This document shows, piece by piece, positions 22,345 to 33,690 of a stretch of DNA of 64,000 nucleotides (its first letter is position 1; every line of letters starts with the position of its first letter). A program made the position numbers and the translations under genes. The notes under the pieces were generated by a model. The model worked only from the letters and a program-made list of their open reading frames with translations, made no database searches and was not told where the DNA came from. The stretch comes from Perognathus longimembris pacificus (lineage: Eukaryota > Chordata > Mammalia > Rodentia > Heteromyidae). The stretch lies in assembly GCF_023159225.1 (NCBI RefSeq), contig NC_063171.1:2151501-2215500 (forward strand), read 5' to 3'.

Positions 22345-22530
22345 ATTTTTTTAATTAATAATTCCTTATTTATTGTCAAAGTTATGTACAGAGGGGTTAC
22401 AGTTACATACGTTAGGCCATGGGTACATTTCTTGTACTGTTTGTTACCTCCTCCCTCATTTCCCCCACCCTCCTCCCCCTTTCCCTCTCCCGCATGAGTT
22501 GTTCAGTTGGTTTACACCAAATGGGAGAAT
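22345..22530 (-). mobile_element. 5'-truncated L1, 3' end only
   Basis: On the minus strand this reads as purine-rich GGGGGAGGAGG text, GTACAAGAAATGTACCC, CTGTAACCCCTCTGTACATA and a final AATAAATAAGG with an A-rich tail. It is the same 3' terminus as the other L1 pieces. Confidence 0.75.
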
Positions 22531-23399
22531 GACCTTTAGAGTTTGAAGTTTTTATGACTAAGTTTAGAGCTATATGCATTCCTCAACATTCTTTACATTA
22601 TGAATTTGTTTTAAATCTCAAATTCAGTGGTTTTCTTTTATATAATAATATGAACTCCAAATAAGGTGGTTCAGGACAGGATTACTGAGCCTTCAGGTTT
22701 TTGTCTGATAAAAGAACAAATAGGAAACTAGGAGGCAAATGATAGCCTATGTAATCTATCACTTGAGTGGCCAAGCTATTCCACTCCTCCAAGGTTCAGG
22801 CTGAATTTTAATAGGCTTCAATTTCACTTGGCCTAATTGATCTGTTTCCACTAGCTCTGCTTTTTCTTTACACACTAAAACCATGGAATGAATTGTAAAT
22901 GGCCAAATTATAAAATTATACTCTGACATTTTTAGGAACTATATTTATTCCACTTTCTGCCTGTATAATGTGGTCTTGCTGTTTCCTTTTTATTTTAGAT
23001 GAGAAGAACTATGTACTTTTGACTCATCTGCAAAGTACCTAAGGATGTAAGACTGTAGGTTTATTTTTCTTTTTGAGAATGTTCTAGTCTAATAGTCCTA
23101 GGATTCTGGGGACTATAGAATCTCCCTGCCTTTATCTGTTTATCTTTCCATCTGTCTGTCTCACAATCAGTAATCTTGAAATTAAAAGTTAGAACAAAGA
23201 TCAAAACGTGAAAACAGAATAATGTTATTAACAAAGGAACAGAAAGAAGTTTGAAGAAAGTATAGGTTAAAAGCACCTCTCTCTTCTTTTTGCATGTCAT
23301 CAGTGAAGAACTCTAGGGAGTATAGCACATCCCGTCATTTCCATGCACCGGTTTCTTTGGTCCAGTAAATAACAGAGCTGACATTGAAATTAAAAAGTA
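22531..23399. other. Unique sequence, nothing recognised
   Basis: No recognisable repeat or gene. Confidence 0.4.
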
Positions 23400-23735
23400 C
23401 TTCTTAGGCCAGGTGTGGTGGACTAGACCTGTAATCTCAAACACATGGGAGCTACTTTGGAAGTGAAGGTCGGGAAGATCACGGTTTGAAGTCAGGTGGG
23501 GGAAATATCAGCAAGACCTCATCTAAGGTGTGGTGGCATCCATCTAGGACAAACCCAGCTAGACAAGCAGACAGAGGTAATCCAAGGCCAGCCCTGGGCA
23601 AAAAAGAGTTTGACCCTATCTGGAAAATAATACAAAAACAAGTGGGATGGTAATGTAGCGTGAGTGGTCCAGTGCGTGCCTGTCTCATAAATTTGAGTAT
23701 CTGAATTCAATCTTCCACACCAAAAAATAATTTTT
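23400..23735 (+). mobile_element. B1-like SINE with an ID-like tail
   Basis: GGCCAGGTGTGGTGGACTAGACCTGTAATC is a clear 7SL-derived (Alu/B1-type) head. A second weaker head-like segment follows (GTGTGGTGGCATCCATCT, about 23528), then GGGATGGTAATGTAGCGTGAGTGG near 23643, resembling an ID-like monomer. The layout suggests two 7SL-like units plus an ID part, unlike the single-headed copies elsewhere. Confidence 0.6.
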
Positions 23736-25435
23736 AAAGAATTACAATAGTAAAATTGCTGGGATTTATTTTTCCAGGAACTAGTTAAGGAATCTGATGA
23801 GTATTGAAGTTGGAATATCCTTATAAAACATACTCCCCTCTTAAATATTTGCTACAGAGAGCTTACTAAAAGCTCTAAGAAGCTCAAGAGTAAACCCTTT
23901 TTAACTGCTTTTAAGGTAGTTTCCCAAATGCATCTCAGGAGAGAGCCTTTAAAAAATCAATTCTTATTAACATCCACTACACTAAATATTGGACTTGAAT
24001 TGTGCTCTTCAGACTTTAAACCAGTATAAGAATCAACTGCATAGCATAAGATACTTATTAAAACTTACAGAATACAACTTCAGAATGTCTATTTTTTTCT
24101 ATTGAGTCTGGGTCTGGGATGGAGGCAAAGGCTTATTTCTAACAAGCATTCCAGTAAGTTCTGATGAAAGATTGCTACAGGTCCAACCTAAACAAAAGCT
24201 CTCCCATAAAAGGACTTTTCCCTAACTTTTTCTACTAGTACAAAGTCAGTGATGAAGTAGGCTTTGATCATTTAACCACTATGTTCTTTATGGAGTAAAG
24301 TGGGAGTTTTGGTTTTACTTGGAATTACCCATTTTCTATTAATGGTGCCAACCACGAATCTTCAGGCAATCATGGCTCTTTTTATGCTGCTTGATCCCCT
24401 CCTCCAACCAGACATCCTATGCACTTTTTATTTGTCTGAACATATTCTGTACAATGGTATAAGTGGCATATATTATCGTAAGTATTACATTCTATGTCAT
24501 AGGCACACAGGAGCATGGCAAAACAGGAATATAACACATTCTCATGGTTTGTTCCTGGAATCCAATGACGCTAGAGGCCCAGAAAAAGACTTGCTGTAGA
24601 CTAAGGAAAGAAGAACCAAATGTCTTTTCAGTCTATGGACTGGAGGAAATGACAGTGTTACTCTGAAAAAAAAATATCATCCAGGGCCTTATTTAGAGTA
24701 AGAGTAGATTCTTGAGAGTCTAGCATAGGGATTGGATGGCAGATTGTGGGCAGGAGTTGCTGTTTCAAGAATGCACCTGGGATGGTAAGACTTTGGTGGA
24801 AGATGAGATTTTAGGCCTCTACTGTGATCAACTTGCATACTGACTGACATTAATAAGAACTGTCTAGAACAAGTTGAGTATCAAGGAGGGTTCTACTGTG
24901 CTACATCTTACCAAATGATAGTATCCTTAGTGATTTTAATGAAAAAGCTAAGGTAAGTTAAAATACTATTACTTTTCTACTCAGGTTTAAATAGTAAAGC
25001 TATGGGTTAGGTAAGCCCTTGAGAATCATTTCTGTCTCTGTGATCTATGAATAGCAGTCTTTATGGTGTGGTTTTTCTTGTATATGTGAAATATCTCTGC
25101 TGGAATGGATTAAATGTCCTGTAAATCTTTTTTCATTGGTGAGGACAAATATGGTCAGGTAATCTTCATGCAGGAGGGAGAGGACGAGGGAAAGAATAGA
25201 GGCAGGGTGCTTGATTGGGTATATATTTTATGTATGCATAGAAATGTTACAATGGAAGCCAATTGTGCCACAAATATATACTAACAAAACACCTTAAAAT
25301 ACAATAAAATCTGTATCATAACAGGAAGCAGGTGATATAGTATTACCTCTGCAACAAATAATCTGTTAGGATTAAAACTCTTTAGCTGTAATAAAAAAGA
25401 GTAATACACTGAATATTTTGGCTAAATTTTAGTAG
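23736..25435. other. Unique sequence, nothing recognised
   Basis: 1.7 kb without a repeat hallmark or credible exon. The longest frame (24300-24599, 99 codons, plus) has no recognisable domain and I do not call it a gene. Confidence 0.4.
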
Positions 25436-25439
25436 TTAA

Positions 25440-26180
25440 CATTTTTGTTTGTACATGCCAATATTGGGTTCAAACTTGGGGCCTCTTGCCTACTCAGTTT
25501 GATTCCATCTCACCCCAGTAAGAAGGTCCTATATCAAGAAAACTAACAATAACAAATGTTGGAGGGGATGTGGCCAAAAGGCCTACTTCATTGTTGGTGG
25601 GAATGTTAACTGGTTCAGCCACTCTGGAAAGCAGTATGGAGATTCCTCAGGAGGCTAAACATAGAGCTACCCTATGACCCAGCAGCCCCACTTTTAGGCA
25701 TCTACCCAAAAGACCACAAACAAGAACTCACTAAAGCCACCAGCACAACAATGTTCATCGCAGCACAATTTGTCATAGCTAGAATATGGAACCAACCCAG
25801 ATGCCCCTCTGTAGATGAATGGATCAGAAAAATGTGGTACATATAAACAATGGAATTTTATGCCTCTATCAGAAAGAATGACATTGCCCCATTCATAAGG
25901 AAATGGAAGGACTTGGAAAAAATTATACTAAGTGAAGTGAGCCAGACCCAAAGAAACATGGACTCTCTGGTCTCCCTCATAGGGAATAACTAGCCTACTC
26001 AGTTTGATTGCTTAGCTGGAGTGCTATCACTTGAACCAACCATCCAGATTGCTGGTTAATTGGAGTTAGAATCTGACAAAACTTTTCTGACCAGGCTGGC
26101 TTTGAACTATAATCGCCCAGATCTCAAGTTTCCTATGTAGCTAGGATTAGACATGTGAGCCATTGGTACCTGGCTAGGTA
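25440..26180 (-). mobile_element. B1/ID-type SINE split by an L1 fragment
   Basis: The left piece (about 25440-25504, TTGGGTTCAAACTTGGGGCC) and right piece (about 25993-26180, TTGGAGTTAGAATCTG, CAGATCTCAAGTTTCC, AGCTAGGATTAGACATGTGAGCC) are the two halves of one minus-strand SINE. Confidence 0.75.
25505..25992 (+). mobile_element. L1 ORF2 C-terminal fragment without 3' UTR or poly(A), with 17-bp duplication
   Basis: Plus-strand L1: AAATGTTGGAGGGGATGTGG, AACCAACCCAGATGCCCC and CCAGACCCAAAGAAACATGG encode the end of ORF2. It stops at AGGGAATAACTA near the ORF2 end, with no 3' UTR and no A-tail. A perfect 17-bp repeat, GCCTACTCAGTTTGATT, flanks it (25488-25504 and 25993-26009). Confidence 0.85.
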
Positions 26181-27004
26181 TTATATTCTTCCACTGTTTT
26201 AAGGGTTAAGATTTGTAACCTTTGTGAAATTCTACTTCTGAGGCAATCAACATAGTTGGAATAAAACATAAAAGAAAATGTAGTAGTTATACTACAATTT
26301 ATCTATTTCCATGAAAGAAGATCCAGAGGAATCACTGATTAAATTTAATAGGTATTCCCTAACTCAGCATGGCACACCAAATGTGAGAGTTGATTAGAAC
26401 AAGCAATTATGAAATACACTGACCATTTTCCTTTTTTCAAACAGTACATGAAAGTTATTAAAATGTGATTTATTTTGCAAACAGGAGCACAAATATATTT
26501 TAAATACAACTCCTCCCACAGTTTCAAACCTAGAAAATAAGCTAGTAATTTATGACTAAATAATACCTATCAATACTGCTGTAAGTAAATGGTCAATAAA
26601 TTTCAGCTGTTGTGCAGTCTACTGCTGAGAAATTGTCTAGGTAATTGCAGGGTAGATCTAATTCAGAAGGTGGTTGACATAATAAGAGTTTTTAGTTGGT
26701 TTCTTGCACTGGTTATTCTAATCGTCTTCTCACCAGCTTGCTTGGATATGGCATTAATTGTGTATCTGCCCCTCCCTTGGGACACAATCACAATTACTCT
26801 AGAAGCACACTTCACTTGAAAAAGCTACAATGTACTATGTGGACACATTTAAAAACCCTTTCTAACAAACATGGATGTGAAGGTGAATTAGTGAACATAA
26901 AGTACTTAACACGTGATACAAATTAACAACAGTCATCAGCCATTACTATTTAAATATTTATTTCCTTTATAAAAGGTATGTGAAAAAGCAAAGCTATTTG
27001 GTTA
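26181..27004. other. Unique sequence, nothing recognised
   Basis: No hallmark was seen. Confidence 0.4.
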
Positions 27005-27178
27005 AATGTAAAACTTAGGGGGCATTGGGGGAGGGAAAGTGGAAGAAAAATGAGGGGGGTAACAAGTTTGACATGAAATTTACTCATCATCTTACATATG
27101 TAACTGTAACCCCTCTGTACATCACCCTGACAATAAAGTTAAAAAATAATAAACATAAAATTAAAAAAGAAAGAAAAT
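27005..27178 (+). mobile_element. 5'-truncated L1, 3' end only
   Basis: A purine-rich GGGGGAGGGAAAGTGG tract, GAAATTTACTCATCATC, TGTAACTGTAACCCCTCTG, GACAATAAAG and an A-rich tail. It is a textbook short L1 3' end. Confidence 0.8.
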
Positions 27179-27310
27179 TAATTTGTTTTTAAGACCCAAC
27201 TGCTTTAGAAAATCCAATTGGTTCATTTACATCTACTTTACTTCCAACTCCTATACAGGACAGGAATAAGAAAAATTTACACAGGCCAAGATCAAAGAGT
27301 CCTGCTTAGA

Positions 27311-27500
27311 ACTAGGCACCGGTAGCCCACACCTGTCATAGCTAATTCAGCATAAGCAGAAGAGTCCAAGAGACTCCTCTCCAGATAACTAGCAAATAGC
27401 TGGACTGGAGTCATGACTCAAGCTGGAGAGCACCATCTGTGAGAAATGACGGTTGGCGAGACTGAGAGGCCCTGAGTTCAAGCCTTGTTAGGGTCGAGGA
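27311..27500 (+). mobile_element. B1/ID-type SINE relic
   Basis: GGCACCGGTAGCCCACACCTGTCATAGC is the B1-like head; TCATGACTCAAGCTGGAGAGC and GGCCCTGAGTTCAAGCC are the ID-like part. Confidence 0.65.
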
Positions 27501-30140
27501 AAAGCTTGCTCACCTACCAAGTCAGTGCAGCTCTACAGCCAGCAACTGTCACTTCTTTTTTCTGCAGCAGCCACTTGGTAACTGCTGCTCACTAACTCAG
27601 TAGTCTAATGTACTGGACTCTGGTATCATAGAGGCCGCTTTGAACTCTGGCTTTTCTGTTCACCGGAAAGTCACCTACTTCTGAGCTTCAATTCTCTCTT
27701 CTTCAGATAGAGAAAACAGAAGTACTTTATAGGCTGTTGGGAGAAACATTAAAATAATTGCACTGAGGCACTCCTACTAAGTTAATATAGCTTTTCATTG
27801 TAAAATTATGTTTATTTGGAATATAATAACATCATAAATTCATGATGCTCTCATATGTCCTTTTTGACCAAGTATCAGCCTCTTCACTCTACCCACTAGA
27901 TGCTTATCAAGGAAATGGAGAATGAGGAATAGGGTAAATCTGGATTTTTGTTTGTTTGTTTGTTTCTGTAATTCTTCAACATTGCTATAATGCCAAAGGA
28001 AATTTGGGAACATAGAACAAAAATTATTTTGGAAGATTTTTATGTGAAATATTATGAAAGACTCATGAATACTATTAATATATACAAGATATGAAATAAA
28101 TTTCAGATACCCATAATTTAGGGGGAAAAGGAAGCTTTTCATGACTAAATTGAAAAAGCATTTGGCTTTTATCTTACAATTCCACTATAAGGAAAAGATG
28201 AATACATGCATTCTTTGTAATAGATTTTTCTAATTCCTTTTTAGTCCATGTGTATTCTTGGCTAGTTGCCTGGATAGATTCTAAATGTACTTGAATATGA
28301 AGAATGGGGACATCTCACCCGTAATAGGTCTCATTACGTCAACTAGAATTTCAACATTTATGCTTTTCTTTATTAAATTATTTCAATGAAAATACAAAAA
28401 TTATATGATTTTATCCTAAGAGAGCAAGAAAGAATCCACCTTAGCTTGCTTTAAAATTTTTCTGCAAGTTATTTCCTTATTTGACAATGAAATCAGACAA
28501 CCAGTTCTCTTCCTTTCTCTGATCTAAACAGTTTTACACAGAATACCTTGCAAATGTCCCAAGAGATGAGCCTGCTCACAGTGAAAAATGTACTCAGCAG
28601 GAAATTCACTTAATGATAATGATTATTCTTCTGTGTAATGGACATTTCATTGTCAGTAAAGTGTAATATTATTCTGTTGAAAGCTGTGAATACAAAACCA
28701 GCTCCAAAGGTATGCTAACTTAACTAGCTGCTCTTCCTTTCCATTTGCTTTCTTGAACATTAGCTGGCACTTTTTTAAACTTGTCTTACTTCATGCCAGT
28801 GTGTGCAGGTTGTGTTCATTGGAAACATTCCATAGTGAAATAGGCCAATGAACCCATGCCTACCACCAGGCTTTTGGTAGTGGAGGTGGCATTTGTGTAT
28901 TAATATATCTTATTTTTTCCTATGATGGAAGCAAAGAATTGACACTTTTCTAATTTTCCCAAGGCCAACTTTAACATGGTCAGCAGAGGTGTGAGGGTGT
29001 GAGACACAGATAGGAAATTTGGGCAGCTGGTTAGAAGGTCTTGTATATATATACAATCTCTGTAGTGGATTTTACAGAGTTTGAAACCCACAAGGATAAT
29101 TGCTTGTGAGGTTATCATTAATGGTATATTTTCTCTTCAAACTGTAAATACCATGAAATATCAAATTATGTCACTTCCTTTCAGATACGATTCCTGCAAA
29201 GCAAGAAAGTCTCAGCGAGGACACATGCACACATCACTTCATCCTAAATTGGGGACACAAACAGAGCAAGAGACTAAAAGGCAATAAAGATGTGTTTAAG
29301 ACCCCAAGGTTTGTAGAAAAACCCAGAATCCATGCCAGTCCAAACATTAGGTAAAGGGGGTAGTCTAAGATCAGATTAAGAAATAGGTTGTTTTTCTGAT
29401 GTGTATAAAGTTCAAGTGGAGGAATGTAGGTAATATGTTAGTATAGGAGGTCACATAGGTCAGTAATTTGCACATCTAACCTCAGAGTAGTATATGTAGA
29501 AACAGTGCACGTGTATGAGACCTGTCCTCTTCACAGCATGGATGCAGTGATAGTATTTAGTATTCACATTCAGGAGTAAGATGTTCATGTATGGCTATGC
29601 GTGTTTAGAAAGTATCATTGCTGCCCAGCAAAGTCTGTCTTTCTCTTTTGTAGAGGAATTGCTTGCTACTTAATGCTTGCAAATTCTTATGGATAGCATG
29701 GTATTGTCACTATTAGCTTTTGGAAAAAATCATTGGAGAAGCATTTAAAAGCTAAGTTATGGCATTTCAGTTGTTTCTGTTTTATATGTCAAAAAGGTGA
29801 ACCATTGGATATAATAGTTTATTAAAAGTTTTGACTATTAAAAGTTTTTGACTAAAAAGTTATCTAAAACTGAGAAGGTTTTCAGCAGAGGTAATAGTAA
29901 AAAAACAAAAATAAATGAAACAAAATGTTGTGATTGATAGCAAGTTTAGACAAATGCAATAATTAAAGAGAGATAGAAAACATAATTTTGAAGACTCAAA
30001 GAAAGAAATGTGAGCTTTCTATACTGGATACAATTTCTCACTAATAACACTGTGTAATGATTGGCTGCAAGTGAGATAAAAAAAACTGTGAGGAAGGAAA
30101 GGAAAACATGTTATTACCCATGTTGCAATCTCTTAAAGAT
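27501..30140. other. Unique sequence, nothing recognised
   Basis: 2.6 kb without recognisable repeats except a short (GTTT)n near 27949-27965. Confidence 0.45.
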
Positions 30141-30375
30141 TTTTTTTTTCTTCTGGTACTGAGGCTTGAACTCAGTACCAGGGTTTTGCATTGTCACTTG
30201 TCTTTTTTATGCAAGGCTAATTTTTACCACTTGAACTATGTCTCCAATTCCAGCTTTTTGCCGGTTAATTGGAGATAAGAGTCTCAGCTATGTCTGATCT
30301 AGTTGGCCTCAAACCTCGATCTCCAGATCTTAGCTTTCTCAGAAGCTAAGATTACAGAAGTGAAATGAAAGATCT
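30141..30375 (-). mobile_element. B1/ID-type composite SINE
   Basis: Minus-strand copy: T-run, GAGGCTTGAACTCAGTACC, GGTTAATTGGAGATAAGAGTCTC, CAGATCTTAGCTTTC and AGCTAAGATTACAG. Confidence 0.75.
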
Positions 30376-31134
30376 CAACTTTTAAGAATGTTTACTCTCA
30401 GATATGAACCAGAATTTGTGAAAATAAGTGTGAGACAGCTATTTTCTATTATATAAGTTACCATTTGGAAAGCTGTGCAACATTAAGACCTGTCATACTT
30501 AGGATATTGTATATATTAAAACAAAAGTTCTATTTTCTAAGACAGAATGAGTCAATTGCATTTCACTATTAGTAAAACCATAATACATAGCTGGAATACT
30601 AAAAGGGATGATGAAATATGATCCAAATTGGGATTCAAGTTGAGAATGAGAAATGGTCTCAGAAAAGTACATTGTGTGAGTAGTGCTAAAAAGCATTCCT
30701 ATTTTGATAAAATCAGATAAGGTTACCAATATATACTAAAATAAAGTAATTAGCATAACAGAAAGCAGCTTTTACCGGCCTCCTAACTCACTAATGCATA
30801 AATATGCATCATGAGCATTATTATTTCCTAGTACTTGTTAAATATCAGGAAATTTTATGCATTTAAAAATGCTAAACAAATTTAGCATTTTTTACTTTTA
30901 TTCCAAAATGATGAGTCATTGTGTGAAAGAGTGTAAAAAGAAAGTAAGCAATGCTTCAGAATATGTAGTTAAAAACTCCTCAAACTATGTTACTCCAACA
31001 TGATGACTAACCCCAAGTTATCTTTATTCAAGCATTTCTCTGTGCATATTAATCTGAACTATTAGGTACATAAAATAAAAATAAGACTATACTGTTTGAA
31101 GTATATTGAGAAAAAGTATTTGCCAACTTTTGTA
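30376..31134. other. Unique AT-rich sequence, nothing recognised
   Basis: No repeat or gene signature. Confidence 0.4.
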
Positions 31135-31360
31135 CATTGTTTTCTCTCTTCCCCTCCCACCTCTCCCTTCTCTCCTTTCCTTTTCCTCCTTTCCATTGTT
31201 AGTAACCAATGGAGTTTGAATTCAGGGCTCCACTTTCTTCCATTTGACTTACTTTCTTGAAGCTGGCACCCTACCACTTGAGTTACACTTTTGGCCCAAG
31301 TTTTTAGAGATAGAACTATTTCTGATTTATTGGTACTTTCTACCCCTTGGAGGATGCCAG
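31135..31360 (-). mobile_element. B1/ID-type SINE relic with pyrimidine tail
   Basis: A C/T-rich tract (31140-31195) followed by GTTTGAATTCAGGGCTCC and CTACCACTTGAGTTACAC, the complement of the ID-like part. The B1-like head is largely lost. Confidence 0.55.
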
Positions 31361-31639
31361 ATTTTTGCGTGTATTTCTTCATTTACTAAGTAAAGCTATA
31401 AACTTAGAGACTAAACTAAGATAGATAAAATACTATAACATCTTTGTCAGGAAAGTTAGAAACAGATACACATGTTAGTAATTTCATACAAGGTTGCAAT
31501 GCTGGGGTTGGAAATGTCTTTTCTGCTATTGGCTATTTGGACATTTAAAACATCATTGGTGGGCCATACAAAATGATCAACCCTGGCAGACAGATGTGGG
31601 CAGTCTATGAGAAGCTCTGTGTCTTTTACAGATCAGATA

Positions 31640-31840
31640 AACTTATATACAAGACAAAGGGTATAGAAAACTAAAACAGAAACAAAAATAGAAATAAATA
31701 GGTTGGAAATGAACTTTATAGCGTTGGGGGGAGTAGGGAGGGGTAATCGGGAGAAAATGAGGGAGGGGTAACAGCTTAAAAAGAAATGTACTCATTACCT
31801 TATTTATGTAACTAAAAATTTCAGTATACGTAAATGAGCA
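31640..31840 (+). mobile_element. L1 3' UTR fragment
   Basis: GACAAAGGGTATAGAAAAC, the purine-rich GGGAGGGGTAATCGGGAG, GAGGGAGGGGTAACAGC and GAAATGTACTCATTACC match the L1 3' UTRs elsewhere. It lacks the CCCCTCTGTACATC terminus. Confidence 0.65.
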
Positions 31841-31867
31841 AAAGGCTCCAGGAAATACATACAGAGA

Positions 31868-31996
31868 GGACTGTGGGTGGGGCGGGGTTACAGGCCACAG
31901 ATAACCTACACAACTGTGTAACAATGATTGTGAGTGAGTGGGGTTACAGGCCACAGATCACCTACACAGTTGTGTAACAAGGATTGTGGGTGGGGT
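31868..31996 (+). repeat. 56-bp tandem repeat, about 2.3 copies
   Basis: GGTTACAGGCCACAGAT recurs with a 56-bp period (31887 and 31943), with ACCTACACA and GTGTAACAA following each. A third partial unit starts at GGATTGTGGGTGGGGTGG. Confidence 0.85.
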
Positions 31997-33029
31997 GGTG
32001 GAGACATGGCCATAGTTCAAAGGTTGTTAAAACACTGTTGTTTTCTCTTTAACCGAAATTGCTTATCCAGTCTCTTGCTCAGGTACTCAAAGGATATAAC
32101 AGTTTATAGATACTTAGCAAGAATGACCTGGACCTTAGGGGTTTTTTTGTTGTTGATGGTGATGTTTTTCTTTGTTGTTATTGTTGTTGATGTTTTTACT
32201 TTTATTTTGTGTAGTGTTCTTCACACAGTATAGAGAATTCTTTATTTTTTATTGTAAAGAGAACGGAATAGCAAAGGCCAAATTTTCATGGAGTTACAAA
32301 TTCTGATTTAAGTTCATTATACTTTATGTGTTTATTATTTTGCAACATTCTTTCCCCTAGCTTTACCTTCTTAGAGCTTCTTTCCACAGGACATGCTTCC
32401 TTCAAAAGCAAAGGAGTCATTCTGAGAAGGGATAAGCAGGGTGGGAAGTGAAATCTGACTTGACGGCTTCTGAAGAAGTTTGGAGTCATTTTGATAGTGG
32501 AAGTCCATGTAGGGAAGGTGAAGATTACAGTTTAAGAGATGCCCACAAAGCAAAAGAAATTCCCCAGTTCCGTGTCACCTGAAGCCTCCAGTGATTAGAG
32601 AAATCATTTAAGGGATTACATTCAATCATCCATGTGACCAAGGATTAGGGGAAAAAACTGCAAGGTACTTTTTCTTTTTGTCTGCATTCCAACTGCCACA
32701 TAATGATTTTGTTTGTGCTCCACCATCTTTGATTAGCATTTCTGATGTTTTTTTTTTATTATCTTTAAGTTGTTCTATAAGAAGTATTTCTGATTTTTGA
32801 TTGAAATATTTTAAAGCAAATCTCAGTCATCATTTTCATACATTATTCTTCAGGAGACTTCTCAAAATTTAAGGTTGTTTTCCTATAATGCTTACATTAC
32901 ATCCCCCCACCCCCAAGAAAATGAAGAAATATTCCATACTGAAGTTTCATGAATGATTTTAAAAAGACTTTAAATTGGTTTGTTTTAATGGAGATACAAT
33001 CAGGAACGTTTTGACTGAAGCCTGTACTT
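31997..33029. other. Unique sequence, nothing recognised
   Basis: Includes a TTG-rich patch near 32148-32195; otherwise featureless. Confidence 0.4.
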
Positions 33030-33104
33030 TTTCTTCTTCTTCTTCTTCTTCTTCTTCTTCTTCTTCTTCTTCTTCTTCTTCTTCTTCTTCTTCTTCTTCT
33101 TCTT
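33030..33104 (+). repeat. (TTC)n / (GAA)n microsatellite, about 24 units
   Basis: A pure TTC run. It abuts a minus-strand SINE at the position of that element's A-tail, so it probably arose by expansion of the tail. Confidence 0.95.
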
Positions 33105-33340
33105 TTTGATAGGTCATGGGGCTTGAGCTCTAGGCCTAGGTACTGTCCTTGAGCTCTTCAGCTCTAGGATAGTGCTCTACCCCTAGAGCCACAAAGCCAC
33201 TTCCAGTTTTCTGATGGTTAATTGGAGATAAGAGTCTCACAGACTTTCCTTCCTGGGCTGACTTTGAACCATGATCTTCAGATCTCAGCCTCCTGAATAG
33301 CTAGGATTACAGGTGTGAGCTGCTGGTGCCTATTCTATCT
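33105..33340 (-). mobile_element. B1/ID-type composite SINE
   Basis: GGGGCTTGAGCTCTAGGCC, GTTAATTGGAGATAAGAGTC, CAGATCTCAGCCTCCTGAA and AGCTAGGATTACAGGTGTG on the plus strand give the complement of the full composite, which is one of the better preserved copies. Confidence 0.85.
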
Positions 33341-33439
33341 TGAGTCTGGTTCTATAACAGTAATTTTTCTTGTTATTTGTGTGACATTTGTTGAAGAAAC
33401 TAGATCAGTAGTTCTCAAATTGTACTTATCAATTCTCTA

Positions 33440-33690
33440 TGTTTTCAGGCCGTGATGCTTCTGCTTTCTTCCTCCTGTATAGCTGGGATTACAGATTGAT
33501 ACCCCCATGCCAAGCCTCCTGTGTAGCTGGAATTACAGATTGATACCCCCATGCCTAGCATATTTGCTGAGCTGAAGTCTCATAAACTTTTCCATCCCCA
33601 TTTACACTTCAGGCTGGCCTTGACTCTTGACCCTCCCAATAAGCTGTTATTAGAGGAATGCACCACTATATCAGGCCCCAGGCCCTTTTC
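33440..33690 (-). mobile_element. SINE relic with an internal 44-bp tandem duplication
   Basis: The complement of the B1-like head (CTCCTGTATAGCTGGGATTACAG) is present twice in direct tandem (33471-33514 and 33515-33558, period 44), each followed by GATTGATACCCCCATGCC. Further degraded SINE-like text runs to about 33690. Confidence 0.65.

Noticed and set aside
24300..24599. 99-codon plus-strand frame with a hydrophobic start
   Set aside because: No domain, no exon context and no supporting signals.
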